DNA of 64,000 nt from Actinomycetes bacterium (GTDB lineage Bacteria; Actinomycetota; Actinomycetes; Propionibacteriales; Propionibacteriaceae), in contig JAEWOI010000006.1 of assembly GCA_023460935.1 (NCBI GenBank), positions 36,558 through 100,557 of the forward strand. The letters run 5' to 3'. Of the stretch, positions 26,743 through 35,386 are shown one piece after another. Position numbers and translations under genes: made by a program. The notes under the pieces were generated by a model. It did no database searches, was not told the origin of the DNA, and saw only the letters and a list, made by a program, of their open reading frames with translations. The first letter of the stretch is position 1; each line of letters opens with the position of its first letter.

Positions 26743-27675
26743 ATGAAGACCTTCGTGCTGCCAGGGACAGAACTCAGCGTGCCCGCCGTGGTCACCGGCG
26801 TGATGCGGATCCAGGACAAGTCGGACGCGGAGGTGCGTGCGCTCTACGAGGCATCGCTCGACGTCGGCATCAACTTCTTCGACCACGCGGACATCTACGG
26901 CTCCAGCGTCCACGGCTGCGAGCGGAGGTTCGCCGAGGCGCTGCAGCTCAGCCCTTCGCAGCGCGCGGAGATCATCCTGCAGAGCAAGGCCGGGATCGTC
27001 ACCGACGGCCCCTACTTCGACTTCTCCTACGACCACCTGATCGAGGCTGTGCACGGCTCGCTCGCCGCGCTGGGCACCGACTACCTGGACATCCTGCTGC
27101 TGCACCGCCCCGACGCACTCGTCGAGCCGGAAGAGGTGGCCCGGGCCTTCGACGAGCTGGAGAGCGCAGGCAAGGTGCGGGCGTTCGGGGTCTCCAACCA
27201 CACCCCGGCCCAGATCGAGTTGCTCAAGCGCTACGTCCGCCAGCCGCTGGTGGCCAACCAGTTGCAGCTGTCGATCACCCACGCCCCGATCGTCGCGCAG
27301 GGCGTGGCGATGAACATGGCCGACCTCGACCAGTCGATCAGCCGTGACCTGGGGGTGCTCGACTACTGCCGGCTGCACGACATCACCGTCCAGGCCTGGT
27401 CGCCGTTCCAGGCCGGCTTCTTCACCGGGGTCTTCCTCGGCTCGCCGGACTACCCCGACCTGAACCGGGTGATCGACCGGCTGTCCGGCAAGTACGACGT
27501 CCCGGCAGAAGCCATCGCGACGGCATGGATCACCCGGCACCCGGCCCAGCTCCAGGTGGTGCTCGGCACCACGTCGCCGCAACGGCTCGGCGCTGCCGCC
27601 CTGGGTGCGGAAGTGCCGCTGACGCGTCCGGAGTGGTACGAGCTGTACCGGGCTGCGGGTCACGTCGTCCCCTGA
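26743..27675 (+). CDS. Aldo/keto reductase (YdhF-like)
   Basis: 310-aa TIM-barrel NADPH oxidoreductase. The catalytic tetrad is visible as Asp and Tyr in NFFDHADIYG, the conserved Lys in LQSKAGIV and His in LLLHRPD. The C-terminal half has AWSPFQAGFF and HPAQLQVVLGTTSPQRL, which place it near E. coli YdhF. The substrate is unknown. It ends just before a long perfect palindrome that probably terminates both this gene and the convergent 67-aa gene. Confidence 0.88.
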   Translation: MKTFVLPGTELSVPAVVTGVMRIQDKSDAEVRALYEASLDVGINFFDHADIYGSSVHGCERRFAEALQLSPSQRAEIILQSKAGIVTDGPYFDFSYDHLIEAVHGSLAALGTDYLDILLLHRPDALVEPEEVARAFDELESAGKVRAFGVSNHTPAQIELLKRYVRQPLVANQLQLSITHAPIVAQGVAMNMADLDQSISRDLGVLDYCRLHDITVQAWSPFQAGFFTGVFLGSPDYPDLNRVIDRLSGKYDVPAEAIATAWITRHPAQLQVVLGTTSPQRLGAAALGAEVPLTRPEWYELYRAAGHVVP

Positions 27676-27687
27676 GCCCGGCGCACC

Positions 27688-27721
27688 GGGGACGGTTCCT
27701 GGCGCGCCAGGAACCGTCCCC
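27688..27721. terminator. Perfect 34-nt palindrome, probable bidirectional terminator
   Basis: GGGGACGGTTCCTGGCG is followed directly by its exact reverse complement, giving a 17-bp arm with no spacer. It lies between convergent genes and could form a strong hairpin in either transcript. No U-tract is obvious. It could equally be a dispersed repeat element. Confidence 0.6.
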
Positions 27722-27733
27722 GATCAGCCGGGG

Positions 27734-27937
27734 TCAGGCCTCGAGGCTCATCGGGCCGTAGACCAGGCGGCCGGCTTCGTAGAGGGAGACCTCGTGCACT
27801 CCGGCCTCGGCGAGTTCGGGGTAGCTCGCGGTGAGCCACTCCTCGGCGCGGGCCTGGTCGTCGAACTCGACGTCAAGGCCCAGCCGCTCGGCCGCGGGGT
27901 CGTCAGGCTGGGGGGTGGCCGCCCAGTAGTAGCCCAT
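27734..27937 (-). CDS. Small conserved acidic protein
   Basis: 67 aa, rich in Glu, Asp and aromatic residues, with GYYWAATPQPDDP at the start and SLYEAGRLVYGPMSLEA at the end. It begins one base after the stop of the DUF3043 gene, so translation is coupled. I recall similar short proteins at this place in actinobacteria but no function. Confidence 0.7.
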   Translation of the reverse strand: MGYYWAATPQPDDPAAERLGLDVEFDDQARAEEWLTASYPELAEAGVHEVSLYEAGRLVYGPMSLEA

Positions 27938-27938
27938 G

Positions 27939-28517
27939 TCAGACGGGGTCGCCGGGCTTCACCCGTGGCGCGGGCAGCCGGAACCGGCGCAGGTTGATCG
28001 AGCGGTTCACCATGTACGCCAGCAGCCCCTTCAGCTGCACCCCCGGGATGCGCTCGCTGGCCAGCTGCTTGAACCGGCGCCAGGACAGGAACAGGTCCAC
28101 TCCGATGAGGGCGAACACCGAGTAGGTGAGCGCCGTGACCAGCACTGCGGCCTCCGGGCTGAACGAACTGACGAACAGGGAGATGGCCAGGGTCGTCATC
28201 AGGATCGGCATCGACCACTGCGCCGGGCCGCGCCGGGAGTCGACGAAGTCGCGCATCAGCACCTTGCCGGGGGTGTTCTCCGCCTTCACGAACCGCTCGT
28301 CGCGCAGCGCGTTGCGGGCCGCCCGCTCCCGGATGCGCTGCTCCTTCGGGGAGAGGCTCGGGTTGAGCCGTTCCCGCCTGGCTGCCTCGGCCTCCCTGCG
28401 GGACGGGGTCGGGGCGTCCTTCCGCGTCGGCCGGGCCGGGTCGGCGTTGACCTCGGCGGTCGGTTCGGGCTGGTCCGGACGGGATTCGGACCGCTCGTAG
28501 GGACGGAACAATGCCAC
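27939..28517 (-). CDS. DUF3043 membrane protein
   Basis: 192 aa. The N-terminal ~90 residues are charged and probably disordered, including PTPSRREAEAARRERLNP. They are followed by RDFVDSRRGPAQW and two or three transmembrane segments (about 105-165) and a basic C-terminus. This pattern is DUF3043; the function is unknown. GTG 28517, six bases after GAGG, is preferred to an upstream ATG because family homology starts with ALFRPYE. Confidence 0.82.
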   Translation of the reverse strand: MALFRPYERSESRPDQPEPTAEVNADPARPTRKDAPTPSRREAEAARRERLNPSLSPKEQRIRERAARNALRDERFVKAENTPGKVLMRDFVDSRRGPAQWSMPILMTTLAISLFVSSFSPEAAVLVTALTYSVFALIGVDLFLSWRRFKQLASERIPGVQLKGLLAYMVNRSINLRRFRLPAPRVKPGDPV

Positions 28518-28594
28518 TTCAAACCTCGCTTGGTGCGACGATGTCTGCCTCATCCTAAGTCAACGCGGAGCGGCCGGATTCTGGGGAGGTGAGC

Positions 28595-28942
28595 GTGGTC
28601 GACGCCCAGCGGCGCGACGCCATCGAACTCGCCTACCAGCGTGCCCTGACCGCGCTGCACGAAGCCAGGGCCGACCTGGCCGAGGTGGCTGCTGCGCGCC
28701 GCCGGCTGGCCTTCGACCGCCACCGCATCGCTGCGGACGCGGCCGTGGCCACTGAGCTCGCCCTCGCGGCGCGGCACGCCGAGCTGGCCGACCGGGTGGG
28801 CCGCCTCCGGGACGAGGCCGAGGCCCGCCGCGACGACCTGCGGCGGCATGCCGGCGCCGGCGCTGCCGAACCGGACGAGATCGAGGCCGAACCCGCGGGC
28901 GAGGGGTTCGAGCAGCCGCCCTATCTCGGGCCGCACGCATGA
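28595..28942 (+). CDS. Ala/Arg-rich coiled-coil hypothetical protein
   Basis: 115 aa; almost wholly alpha-helical with heptad-like Ala, Leu, Arg and Glu, and an acidic C-terminal tail. The ribosome site GGGGAGG is five bases before GTG 28595; GTG 28589 is the alternative. The stop overlaps the start of the glycerate-kinase-like gene (ATGA), so the two are coupled. No family recognised. Confidence 0.62.
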   Translation: MVDAQRRDAIELAYQRALTALHEARADLAEVAAARRRLAFDRHRIAADAAVATELALAARHAELADRVGRLRDEAEARRDDLRRHAGAGAAEPDEIEAEPAGEGFEQPPYLGPHA

Positions 28943-29916
28943 GGCAGCTGCGGGTGGTCGTGGCCACCGACCGGATCGGCGACCTCGACTCCGCCGCTGC
29001 CGGGGCGGCGCTGGCCCGTGGCTTCGCCGAGCACGCGCAGGTGGCGGTGGTGCCGCTGGCCGCGGGAGGCCCCGACCTGGCCCGGGCCGTCGCGGCGATC
29101 AGCGGCGCCCGCGTCGACCTGCACGTCGACCGGTGGCAGGTGCGGGCCGGCGACACCCTGCTCGTCGGCCTGCGGCAACAGTCCGGCGCGGCCTGGCGGC
29201 CAGGCGCCACGACGACCGACTTCGGCGAGTGGCTGGACCGCTGCCTGGCCGGGTGCGACGCGAGCGAAGTGGTGCTCGACCTCACCGGGTTGAGCGCCCA
29301 CGACGGCGGGGCCGGCCTGCTGGCCGTGGCCGGCCCCCGGCTCGCTGGCCGCAGCGTGCTGGGCGTGGTGGCGGCCGGCGAACTCGAAGTGCCTGCCACC
29401 GGCATCGGCGGTGGACTGGCCAGGCGGGCGTTCACCGAGCGGGTTGACGTTGCCGAACTGCTCCGCGCCGATGCCGAACTGACCGCTTACGCCGACCGGC
29501 TCGGCGCCGGGCTGGCGACCGCCCCGGGGGGTGGCGCGGCCGGCACTGTCGGGCTGGCGGTGCTGGCCAACGGCGGCGAGCTGCTGACCGGTACGCAGTT
29601 CTGCCACCGACTTTCCGGCCTTGCCAGAACCCTTCCGCTGGCCGATCTGGTGGTCACCGGCTGCACCGAACTGACCCCGCTCGACCGGGGTGGCGACGTG
29701 GTGACTGCGGTGTCGGACTGGGCCGGGGCGGCCGAGCGTCCGTGCATCGTGTTCACCACGGCGACCGGCCTGGCCCGACGTGAACTGCGCACCCTCGGGG
29801 TCGAATCGGCCCATGTCGTGGGGCCGGCACCGGTGACCGCCGAGCTGCTGACAGCGGCCGCGGCCCGCATCGCGGCCGGCTGGCTACCGGGTGCGCCGAA
29901 CCGCAACGTAGACTGA
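28939..29916 (+). CDS. Divergent glycerate kinase family protein
   Basis: 325 aa. The family-like nucleotide region APGGGAAGTVGLAVLANGGELLTG is visible at about 195-215, and DLVVTGCTELTPLDRGGDVV resembles the GEG-x-D-xQ-xGK region of glycerate kinases, but with substitutions. The N-terminal PDSFKG motif of true glycerate kinases is replaced by ATDRIGDLDS, and the protein is ~55 aa shorter than the family norm. It may no longer act on glycerate. It is coupled to the coiled-coil gene upstream. Confidence 0.62.
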   Translation: MRQLRVVVATDRIGDLDSAAAGAALARGFAEHAQVAVVPLAAGGPDLARAVAAISGARVDLHVDRWQVRAGDTLLVGLRQQSGAAWRPGATTTDFGEWLDRCLAGCDASEVVLDLTGLSAHDGGAGLLAVAGPRLAGRSVLGVVAAGELEVPATGIGGGLARRAFTERVDVAELLRADAELTAYADRLGAGLATAPGGGAAGTVGLAVLANGGELLTGTQFCHRLSGLARTLPLADLVVTGCTELTPLDRGGDVVTAVSDWAGAAERPCIVFTTATGLARRELRTLGVESAHVVGPAPVTAELLTAAAARIAAGWLPGAPNRNVD

Positions 29917-29963
29917 CCTGAGCCCACGGAATACCCGTCCGACAGGCGGGGTTGCAGGCTGCA

Positions 29964-29982
29964 TAGGCTAGTCCGGAAGGAA
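29964..29982 (+). promoter_or_regulatory. Putative -10 box and ribosome site for erpA
   Basis: TAGGCT at 29964-29969 is followed by GGAAGGAA at 29975-29982, ten bases before ATG 29993, so this gene has a short leader. Confidence 0.4.
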
Positions 29983-29992
29983 CCCAATCAGC

Positions 29993-30355
29993 ATGACCGT
30001 AGATATGACGATCGGCTCCCCGATCACCACCGACGGCATCACCCTCACCGAAGTCGCCGCCACCAAGGTGAAGGACCTGATCTCCAGCGAGGAGGTCGAG
30101 GGCCTTGCCCTGCGGATCTCGGTCGCGCCGGGCGGCTGCTCGGGACTGCGCTACCAGCTGCAGCTCGACGACCGGCAGCTCGACGGCGACGTTGTGGCCG
30201 ACCACTACGGCGTTTCGGTGGTCACCGACCGGATGAGCGCACCGTACCTCTCCGGCGCGACGATCGACTTCGTCGACACGATCGAGCAGCAGGGATTCAC
30301 CATCGACAACCCCAATGCGCAGGGCTCCTGCGCGTGCGGCGACAGCTTCCACTGA
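29993..30355 (+). CDS. erpA: Iron-sulfur cluster insertion / A-type carrier protein
   Basis: 120 aa with the HesB/IscA-type pattern: Cys49 in APGGCSGLRY and the C-terminal C113-x-C115 (SCACGDSF), the three ligands used to carry an iron-sulfur cluster to client proteins. It lies directly upstream of the ctaC operon, and LipA and PurF in this window are plausible clients. An internal ATG at 30005 is an alternative start. Confidence 0.9.
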   Translation: MTVDMTIGSPITTDGITLTEVAATKVKDLISSEEVEGLALRISVAPGGCSGLRYQLQLDDRQLDGDVVADHYGVSVVTDRMSAPYLSGATIDFVDTIEQQGFTIDNPNAQGSCACGDSFH

Positions 30356-30369
30356 GCAGGCCCTCCGGC

Positions 30370-30415
30370 TAGGGTTTCGTCGCATCCAAGGAGCTAGGTA
30401 ACCGGATCGGAAGGG
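30370..30415 (+). promoter_or_regulatory. Putative promoter and ribosome site of the ctaCDF operon
   Basis: TAGGGT at 30370-30375 precedes GTG 30423 by about 50 nt, with GGAAGGG at 30409-30415 as ribosome site. Confidence 0.4.
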
Positions 30416-30422
30416 CGCCGCA

Positions 30423-31274
30423 GTGGGTCAACAGCTACGTCCGAGAAAACTGCTGCTGACCGTCGCGGCGATCGGGGCGACCACCGCGCTCACCGGTTGC
30501 AGCGCCGAGACCCTGGCCCAGTGGCAGCGGGTCGGGCTGCCTGAGGCGGCCACCGACCGTGCGCCCTTCATCGGCGAGCTCTGGGTCGGGGCGTGGATCG
30601 CCTCGATCGTGATCGGGGTGTTCGTCTGGGGACTGATCGGCTGGGTGGCGGTGCGGTACCGCCGCAAGCACGCCGACCACCACCCGAGGCAGACCCGGTA
30701 CAACCTGCCGATGGAGATCCTGTACACCCTGGTGCCGTTCCTGATCATCGGGGTGCTGTTCTTCTTCACCGTGAACGCGCAGAACAGCGTCCTGGCGCGT
30801 GAGGCGCAGCCCGCGCACACCGTGAACGTGATCGGCCAGAAGTGGTCGTGGACCTTCAACTACATGGAGGCCGAGAACCCCGCTGTCGGCGCCGTGGTGC
30901 ACCACAAGGGCACGATCGACCAGGTGCCCGACCTGTACCTCCCGGTGAACAAGCCGGTGCGGTTCAACCTGGTCTCGGCAGACGTGATCCACTCCTTCTG
31001 GGTGCCCGCGTTCTACTTCAAGCTGGACGTGATCCCGGGCAAGCCCAACTCCTTCGACGTCACCCCGGACAAGCTCGGCACGTTCCAGGGCAGGTGCGCG
31101 GAGTTCTGCGGCACCTACCACGCGGCCATGCTGTTCGACGTCCACGTCGTCACCGAGGAGGAGTACGTGGCCTACCTGAACACGCTGAAGGCCGCGGGTG
31201 ACGTCGGTGAGATCAAGGCGCCGGAGTACCCGAACACGGTGCCCAGCGTCCCGGCTGGGGAGGAGCACGAATGA
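30423..31274 (+). CDS. ctaC: Cytochrome c oxidase subunit II (lipoprotein type)
   Basis: 283 aa. A lipobox TALTGC puts the acylated Cys at residue 26, followed by two transmembrane segments (about 55-75 and 95-118). The periplasmic CuA domain carries the copper motif CAEFCGTYHAAM, with the upstream His in ADVIHSFWVP. It accepts electrons for the aa3 oxidase. The stop overlaps ctaD (ATGA). Confidence 0.95.
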   Translation: MGQQLRPRKLLLTVAAIGATTALTGCSAETLAQWQRVGLPEAATDRAPFIGELWVGAWIASIVIGVFVWGLIGWVAVRYRRKHADHHPRQTRYNLPMEILYTLVPFLIIGVLFFFTVNAQNSVLAREAQPAHTVNVIGQKWSWTFNYMEAENPAVGAVVHHKGTIDQVPDLYLPVNKPVRFNLVSADVIHSFWVPAFYFKLDVIPGKPNSFDVTPDKLGTFQGRCAEFCGTYHAAMLFDVHVVTEEEYVAYLNTLKAAGDVGEIKAPEYPNTVPSVPAGEEHE

Positions 31275-32983
31275 CCACCGTCGCCCGGGTCGGCCTGGAC
31301 GAGGTCGAGGCCACGCCGCTGGTCGAGCGCAAGCGCTGGGGCACGCTCGCGATGAAGCTGCTCACCACCACCGATCACAAGGTGATCGGCAACATGTACT
31401 TCGTCACCGGCCTCATCTACTTCGGGTTCGCCGGCCTGCTCGCGCTCGCGATCCGCGCAGAACTCGCGTTCCCCGGCCTGCAGTACATGCACTACGAGAC
31501 GTTCAACCAGTTCTTCACCATGCACGGCACGCTGATGCTGCTGATGTTCGCCACCCCGATGTTCGCGGCGTTCGCCAACGCGATCATGCCGCTCCAGATC
31601 GGCGCGCCGGACGTGGCGTTCCCACGGATGAACGCGTTCAGCTACTGGCTCTACCTGTTCGGCTCGCTGACCGCCTGCTCGGGCTTCCTGACCCCGTCCG
31701 GCGCCGCGAGCTTCGGCTGGTTCGCCTATGCGCCGCTCTCGGACGCGGTGAACTCGCCCGGCATCGGCGGCGACCTGTGGGTGATGGGCCTCTACGTGAT
31801 GGGTCTTTCGACCATCCTCGGCGCGGTCAACTTCATCACCACGATCATCACTCTCCGGGCACCGGGCATGACGATGTTCCGGATGCCCATCTTCACCTGG
31901 AACATCCTGGTCACCTCGATCATGGTGCTGATCTGCTTCCCGGTGCTGGCAGCCGGCCTGCTCGTGCTGGAGGCCGACCGCAGGCTGGGCACCCACATCC
32001 TCGACCCGGCCACCGGCGGGGCGATCCTGTGGCAGCACCTGTTCTGGTTCTTTGGGCACCCCGAGGTCTACATCATCGCGCTGCCGTTCTTCGGCATCAT
32101 CACCGAGATCCTGCCGGTGTTCAGCCGCAAGCCGGTGTTCGGCTACATCGGCCTGGTGGCCGCAACGCTCAGCATCGGCGCGCTGTCGATGTCGGTCTGG
32201 GCGCACCACATGTTCGTCACCGGCGCGGTGAACCTGCCGTTCTTCTCCTTCATGACGTTCCTGATCGCGGTGCCGACGGGCGTGAAGTTCTTCAACTGGA
32301 TCGGGACGATGTGGGGCGGGGCGCTCAGCTTCGACACACCGCTGCTGTGGTCGCTCGGGTTCCTCACCACGTTCCTGTTCGGCGGCTTGACCGGCATCAT
32401 CCTCGCCTCCCCGCCACTGGACTTCCAGGTGTCCGACACCTACTTCGTGGTGGCGCACTTCCACTACGTCGTGTTCGGCACAGTGGTGTTCGCGATGTTC
32501 GCCGGCTTCTACTTCTGGTGGCCGAAGCTGACCGGGCGCATGCTGGACGAGCGGCTGGGCAAGCTGCACTTCTGGCTGCTGTTCGTCGGGTTCCACACCA
32601 CGTTCCTGGTGCAGCACTGGCTGGGCGTGGAGGGCATGCCGCGCCGGATCGCCGACTACCTGCCGGGGGAGGGCTTCACCTTCCTCAACCAGGTCTCGAC
32701 CGTCGGCGCGTTCCTGCTCGGCGTCTCGATGCTGCCGTTCCTGTGGAACGTGTGGATCAGCCGCAAGTCGCCACTGGTCAACACCGACGACCCTTGGGGC
32801 TGGGGCCGCTCACTGGAGTGGGCCACCAGCTCGCCGCCGCCGCGGTTCAACTTCAACAAGCTGCCCCGGATCCGTTCGGAGTCTCCGGCGTTCGACCTGA
32901 AGCACCCCGCGGTGCCGAGACCGGAGAACCCGGTGCAGGAAGTGCTGGACGAGGCCACCACGAGGGATGAGGTCGAGAAGTGA
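31271..32983 (+). CDS. ctaD: Cytochrome c oxidase subunit I
   Basis: 570 aa with twelve transmembrane segments. Heme a ligand His in NQFFTMHGTLMLL, the CuB His with its crosslinked Tyr in WFFGHPEVYI, the CuB pair in WAHHMFVTG and the heme ligands in VAHFHYVVFG are all present. It catalyses oxygen reduction and proton pumping. It is coupled to both neighbours by 4-base overlaps. Confidence 0.97.
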   Translation: MTTVARVGLDEVEATPLVERKRWGTLAMKLLTTTDHKVIGNMYFVTGLIYFGFAGLLALAIRAELAFPGLQYMHYETFNQFFTMHGTLMLLMFATPMFAAFANAIMPLQIGAPDVAFPRMNAFSYWLYLFGSLTACSGFLTPSGAASFGWFAYAPLSDAVNSPGIGGDLWVMGLYVMGLSTILGAVNFITTIITLRAPGMTMFRMPIFTWNILVTSIMVLICFPVLAAGLLVLEADRRLGTHILDPATGGAILWQHLFWFFGHPEVYIIALPFFGIITEILPVFSRKPVFGYIGLVAATLSIGALSMSVWAHHMFVTGAVNLPFFSFMTFLIAVPTGVKFFNWIGTMWGGALSFDTPLLWSLGFLTTFLFGGLTGIILASPPLDFQVSDTYFVVAHFHYVVFGTVVFAMFAGFYFWWPKLTGRMLDERLGKLHFWLLFVGFHTTFLVQHWLGVEGMPRRIADYLPGEGFTFLNQVSTVGAFLLGVSMLPFLWNVWISRKSPLVNTDDPWGWGRSLEWATSSPPPRFNFNKLPRIRSESPAFDLKHPAVPRPENPVQEVLDEATTRDEVEK

Positions 32984-33375
32984 AGGCCGAACGCTGGATC
33001 TTCACGCTGATCGCGCTGTTCTTCGTGGTCGTCGCGCCCATCTACTGGTTCATGAGCGGGGAGATCATCGGCACGGTGGCGCTGCTGCTCACCCTGGCCT
33101 TCTGCGGCATGCTCGCGGTGTACCTGACCATCCAGTCGCGCAAGATCGACCCGCGCCCGGAGGACCGCAAGGACGCAGAGATCGGCGAGGGGGCCGGCGA
33201 ACTGGGGTTCTTCCCGGGACGCAGCATCTGGCCCTTCTGGACCGCCCTCACCGTGACGGTGATGGCGCTGGGGCCCGTCTTCGGCTGGTGGCTGACGCTG
33301 CTGGGCGCAGGGGTCGGGGTGTGGGCCCTCACCGGCTGGGTCTACCAGTACTACCGGGACGACTACCAGCACTGA
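32980..33375 (+). CDS. ctaF: Cytochrome c oxidase subunit IV, actinobacterial type
   Basis: 131 aa with four predicted transmembrane helices in two pairs (about 6-45 and 80-120), joined by a charged loop (QSRKIDPRPEDRKDAE). Matches the small actinobacterial subunit CtaF that stabilises the aa3 oxidase. GTG 32980 overlaps the ctaD stop. It ends the ctaCDF operon. Confidence 0.92.
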   Translation: MKAERWIFTLIALFFVVVAPIYWFMSGEIIGTVALLLTLAFCGMLAVYLTIQSRKIDPRPEDRKDAEIGEGAGELGFFPGRSIWPFWTALTVTVMALGPVFGWWLTLLGAGVGVWALTGWVYQYYRDDYQH

Positions 33376-33412
33376 CGCCAAGGGGCGGCCCCGGCTCGAC
33401 CGGAGGTGGCGG

Positions 33413-34213
33413 ATGCAGTTCGCGGCAGGACCGACCAACGTGCACTACGTCGCGCAGGGCAACGGCCGGCCGGTGCTCGTCCTGCACGGTGCCGGGGTGG
33501 ACCACCACGAAGCCGAGGCCTGCTTCGAGCCGGCGCTGCGGGAAGTCCCCGGGCTGCGCCGCATCTATCCCGACCTGCCCGGCATGGGCCGAACCCCCGC
33601 CACGTCACTGGACAGCGCTGACGACGTCCTGGACGTGCTGCTGGCCTTCGCCGAAGGCATCTGCGGCGATCGGCCCTACCTGGTGATCGGCCACTCCGCA
33701 GGGGCGCACTTCGCGCTCGGGCTGGCTGACCGGGCGCCGGGCCGGGTGGCCGGGCTCGCCCTGGTCTGCCCGCTGCTGCCGGGCACCCATGACGTACCCG
33801 AGCACCGGCCGGCTGTCGGTGCCGGGGACCTCGGCGACGAGGCCTTCCGCGACTACTTCGTGGTCCAGACCCCTGCCATGCTCGAGCGCTACCAGCGCCA
33901 CGTCGCCCCATCGGCGGCGCTGGTGGACGAGCGCGCGCTGGGGCGGATCGGTGAGCGTTGGGAGCTGGCCCACTCCGGCGGGCCGCCCTTCGCCGGGCCG
34001 GTGCTGGTGGTCGCGGGACGGCTCGACTCCACCGTCGGCCACGAGGGCGCGAGCGAGCTGGCTGCGGGCCTGCCGCACGCAACGCTGGCCGTCCTCGACG
34101 ACGCGGGGCACGCGCTCCCGCACGAGCAGCCGGACCTGTTGCGCGCCCACCTGCTGGAGTGGCTCCAGCGGGTGGAGCGCCGCGCGGGACGCAGCCAGGA
34201 GGAGGGTGAGTGA
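33413..34213 (+). CDS. Alpha/beta-fold hydrolase
   Basis: 266 aa with oxyanion region LVLHGAGVDHH, nucleophile elbow GHSAG (Ser near residue 95), acidic residue near VVAGRLDSTVG and catalytic His in DDAGHALPHEQP, a complete Ser-Asp-His triad. The substrate is unknown. GGAGG lies before ATG 33413. The stop overlaps the following reductase-like gene by one base, so the pair is probably an operon. Confidence 0.85.
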   Translation: MQFAAGPTNVHYVAQGNGRPVLVLHGAGVDHHEAEACFEPALREVPGLRRIYPDLPGMGRTPATSLDSADDVLDVLLAFAEGICGDRPYLVIGHSAGAHFALGLADRAPGRVAGLALVCPLLPGTHDVPEHRPAVGAGDLGDEAFRDYFVVQTPAMLERYQRHVAPSAALVDERALGRIGERWELAHSGGPPFAGPVLVVAGRLDSTVGHEGASELAAGLPHATLAVLDDAGHALPHEQPDLLRAHLLEWLQRVERRAGRSQEEGE

Positions 34214-34809
34214 TGCCGGGAGTGGTCGCGATCATGTCGATGTCGCTGGACGGTTTCGTCGCCGACCCCGGCGACGGCGTCGACGAGGTGTTCGACTGGT
34301 ACTTCAACTCCGGTGAGGTGGAGTTCGAGGCCGGCGGATCCGACCGGATGACGTTCCGGGTCTCCGAGCCGAGCGCCGGCCACCTGCGCGCCCTGTGGTC
34401 GGAGTTGGGTGCCGTGCTCACCGGCCGGCGCACCTTCGATCGTGCCCAGGGCTGGGGCGGGAACCACGCGTGGGGTCCGGCGTACGTCCTCACCCATGAG
34501 GTGCCGGACGGCTGGCCGAAGCCGGGATCGACCGTCCACTTCGTGACCGACGGCATCCGGAGCGCCGTGCGCCAGGCGCAGGCAGGGGCCGCCGGGAAGT
34601 CGGTGGGGGTGCACGGCGCGGACACCATCCAGCAGTGCCTCGAAGCGGGGCTGCTGGACGAGCTCAGCATCGACCTGGTGCCGGTGCTGCTCGGCTCGGG
34701 GGTGCGGCTGTTCGGAAACCCGACCGGCGGGCCGGTCACGCTGGGCGACCCGAGCGTGGTCCAGGGTGTCGGCGTCACCCACCTGCGTTATCGCGTCCGC
34801 ACCAGCTAG
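34213..34809 (+). CDS. Dihydrofolate reductase / RibD C-terminal domain-like protein
   Basis: 198 aa of the RibD_C type (MSMSLDGFVADPGDGVDEVFDWYF at the start, GRRTFDRAQGWGG, then KSVGVHGADTIQQCLEAGLLDELSIDLVPVLLGSGVRLF). These are uncharacterised NADPH-reductase-like proteins, not true folate reductases. ATG 34213 has GGAGGG six bases upstream; GTG 34210 is an alternative. A second family member lies 1.6 kb away on the other strand. Confidence 0.83.
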   Translation: MPGVVAIMSMSLDGFVADPGDGVDEVFDWYFNSGEVEFEAGGSDRMTFRVSEPSAGHLRALWSELGAVLTGRRTFDRAQGWGGNHAWGPAYVLTHEVPDGWPKPGSTVHFVTDGIRSAVRQAQAGAAGKSVGVHGADTIQQCLEAGLLDELSIDLVPVLLGSGVRLFGNPTGGPVTLGDPSVVQGVGVTHLRYRVRTS

Positions 34810-34836
34810 CCCGGCTGGACAGCGGCGACGCGGGCT

Positions 34837-35289
34837 TCAGTCGAGGGGCTCGACGACAGCGTCGGGATGGGTGCGCTCGAACACCTCCGCGTCGCTCCAG
34901 CCACGCCGGACCAGCTCGCGGAGCACGTCCAGGTCGACGTCCTCCAGCTTGTTCACGTAAAGGCAGCCCTTTCCGACCCGGTGCTTGCCCAGCCGCTCCA
35001 GCAGGTCGGCGTTGCTGCCGTAGAGGGTGAGCCCGTACAGCGTGAGGGCACCCTTGCGCGGGCTGAACCCGACGCGGGCCATCTCGCCAGAGCGACCGGT
35101 GGCATAGGTGTAGCGGAGCCGGCCGAAGCCGACGATCGAGGGGCCCCACAGCACCGGCTCGGCACCGGTCTCGGCCCGGAACATCTCCAGCAGTTGCAGC
35201 CCCTGGTCACGGCGGACGGCCGGCTCCACTGAACTCAGGAACTCCTGCACGGAGTCGTTGGTGGGCCTGGTCTTCGCTTCCTCGGCCAT
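34837..35289 (-). CDS. DUF1801 domain protein
   Basis: 150 aa: NDSVQEFLSSVEPAVRRDQGLQLLEMF, VLWGPSIVGFGRLRYTYATGR and a C-terminal LDVLRELVRRGWSDAEVFERTHP are the DUF1801/YdhG-like pattern. Biochemical role unknown. ATG 35289 has TAGGCT six bases upstream and no ribosome site, so it is probably leaderless. Confidence 0.85.
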   Translation of the reverse strand: MAEEAKTRPTNDSVQEFLSSVEPAVRRDQGLQLLEMFRAETGAEPVLWGPSIVGFGRLRYTYATGRSGEMARVGFSPRKGALTLYGLTLYGSNADLLERLGKHRVGKGCLYVNKLEDVDLDVLRELVRRGWSDAEVFERTHPDAVVEPLD

Positions 35290-35295
35290 GGGCCC

Positions 35296-35301
35296 AGCCT
35301 A
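35296..35301 (-). promoter_or_regulatory. Putative -10 box for the DUF1801 gene
   Basis: TAGGCT on the minus strand, six bases before ATG 35289. Confidence 0.48.
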
Positions 35302-35373
35302 GGCCGCTGCCTGTCGGCCAGGAAGGCCGGCTGGGCAGCACAACTGCAGCTGGAAGGCAGCCTCGCGCGGGGC

Positions 35374-35379
35374 TATGGT
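35374..35379 (+). promoter_or_regulatory. Putative -10 box for the membrane protein gene at 35387
   Basis: TATGGT, seven bases before ATG 35387; it argues against ATG 35375, which overlaps it. Confidence 0.45.
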
Positions 35380-35386
35380 GCCGCGC

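Noticed and set aside
34210..34212. GTG 34210 as start of the first RibD_C-like gene
   Set aside because: ATG 34213 has better spacing from GGAGGG; the difference is one codon.
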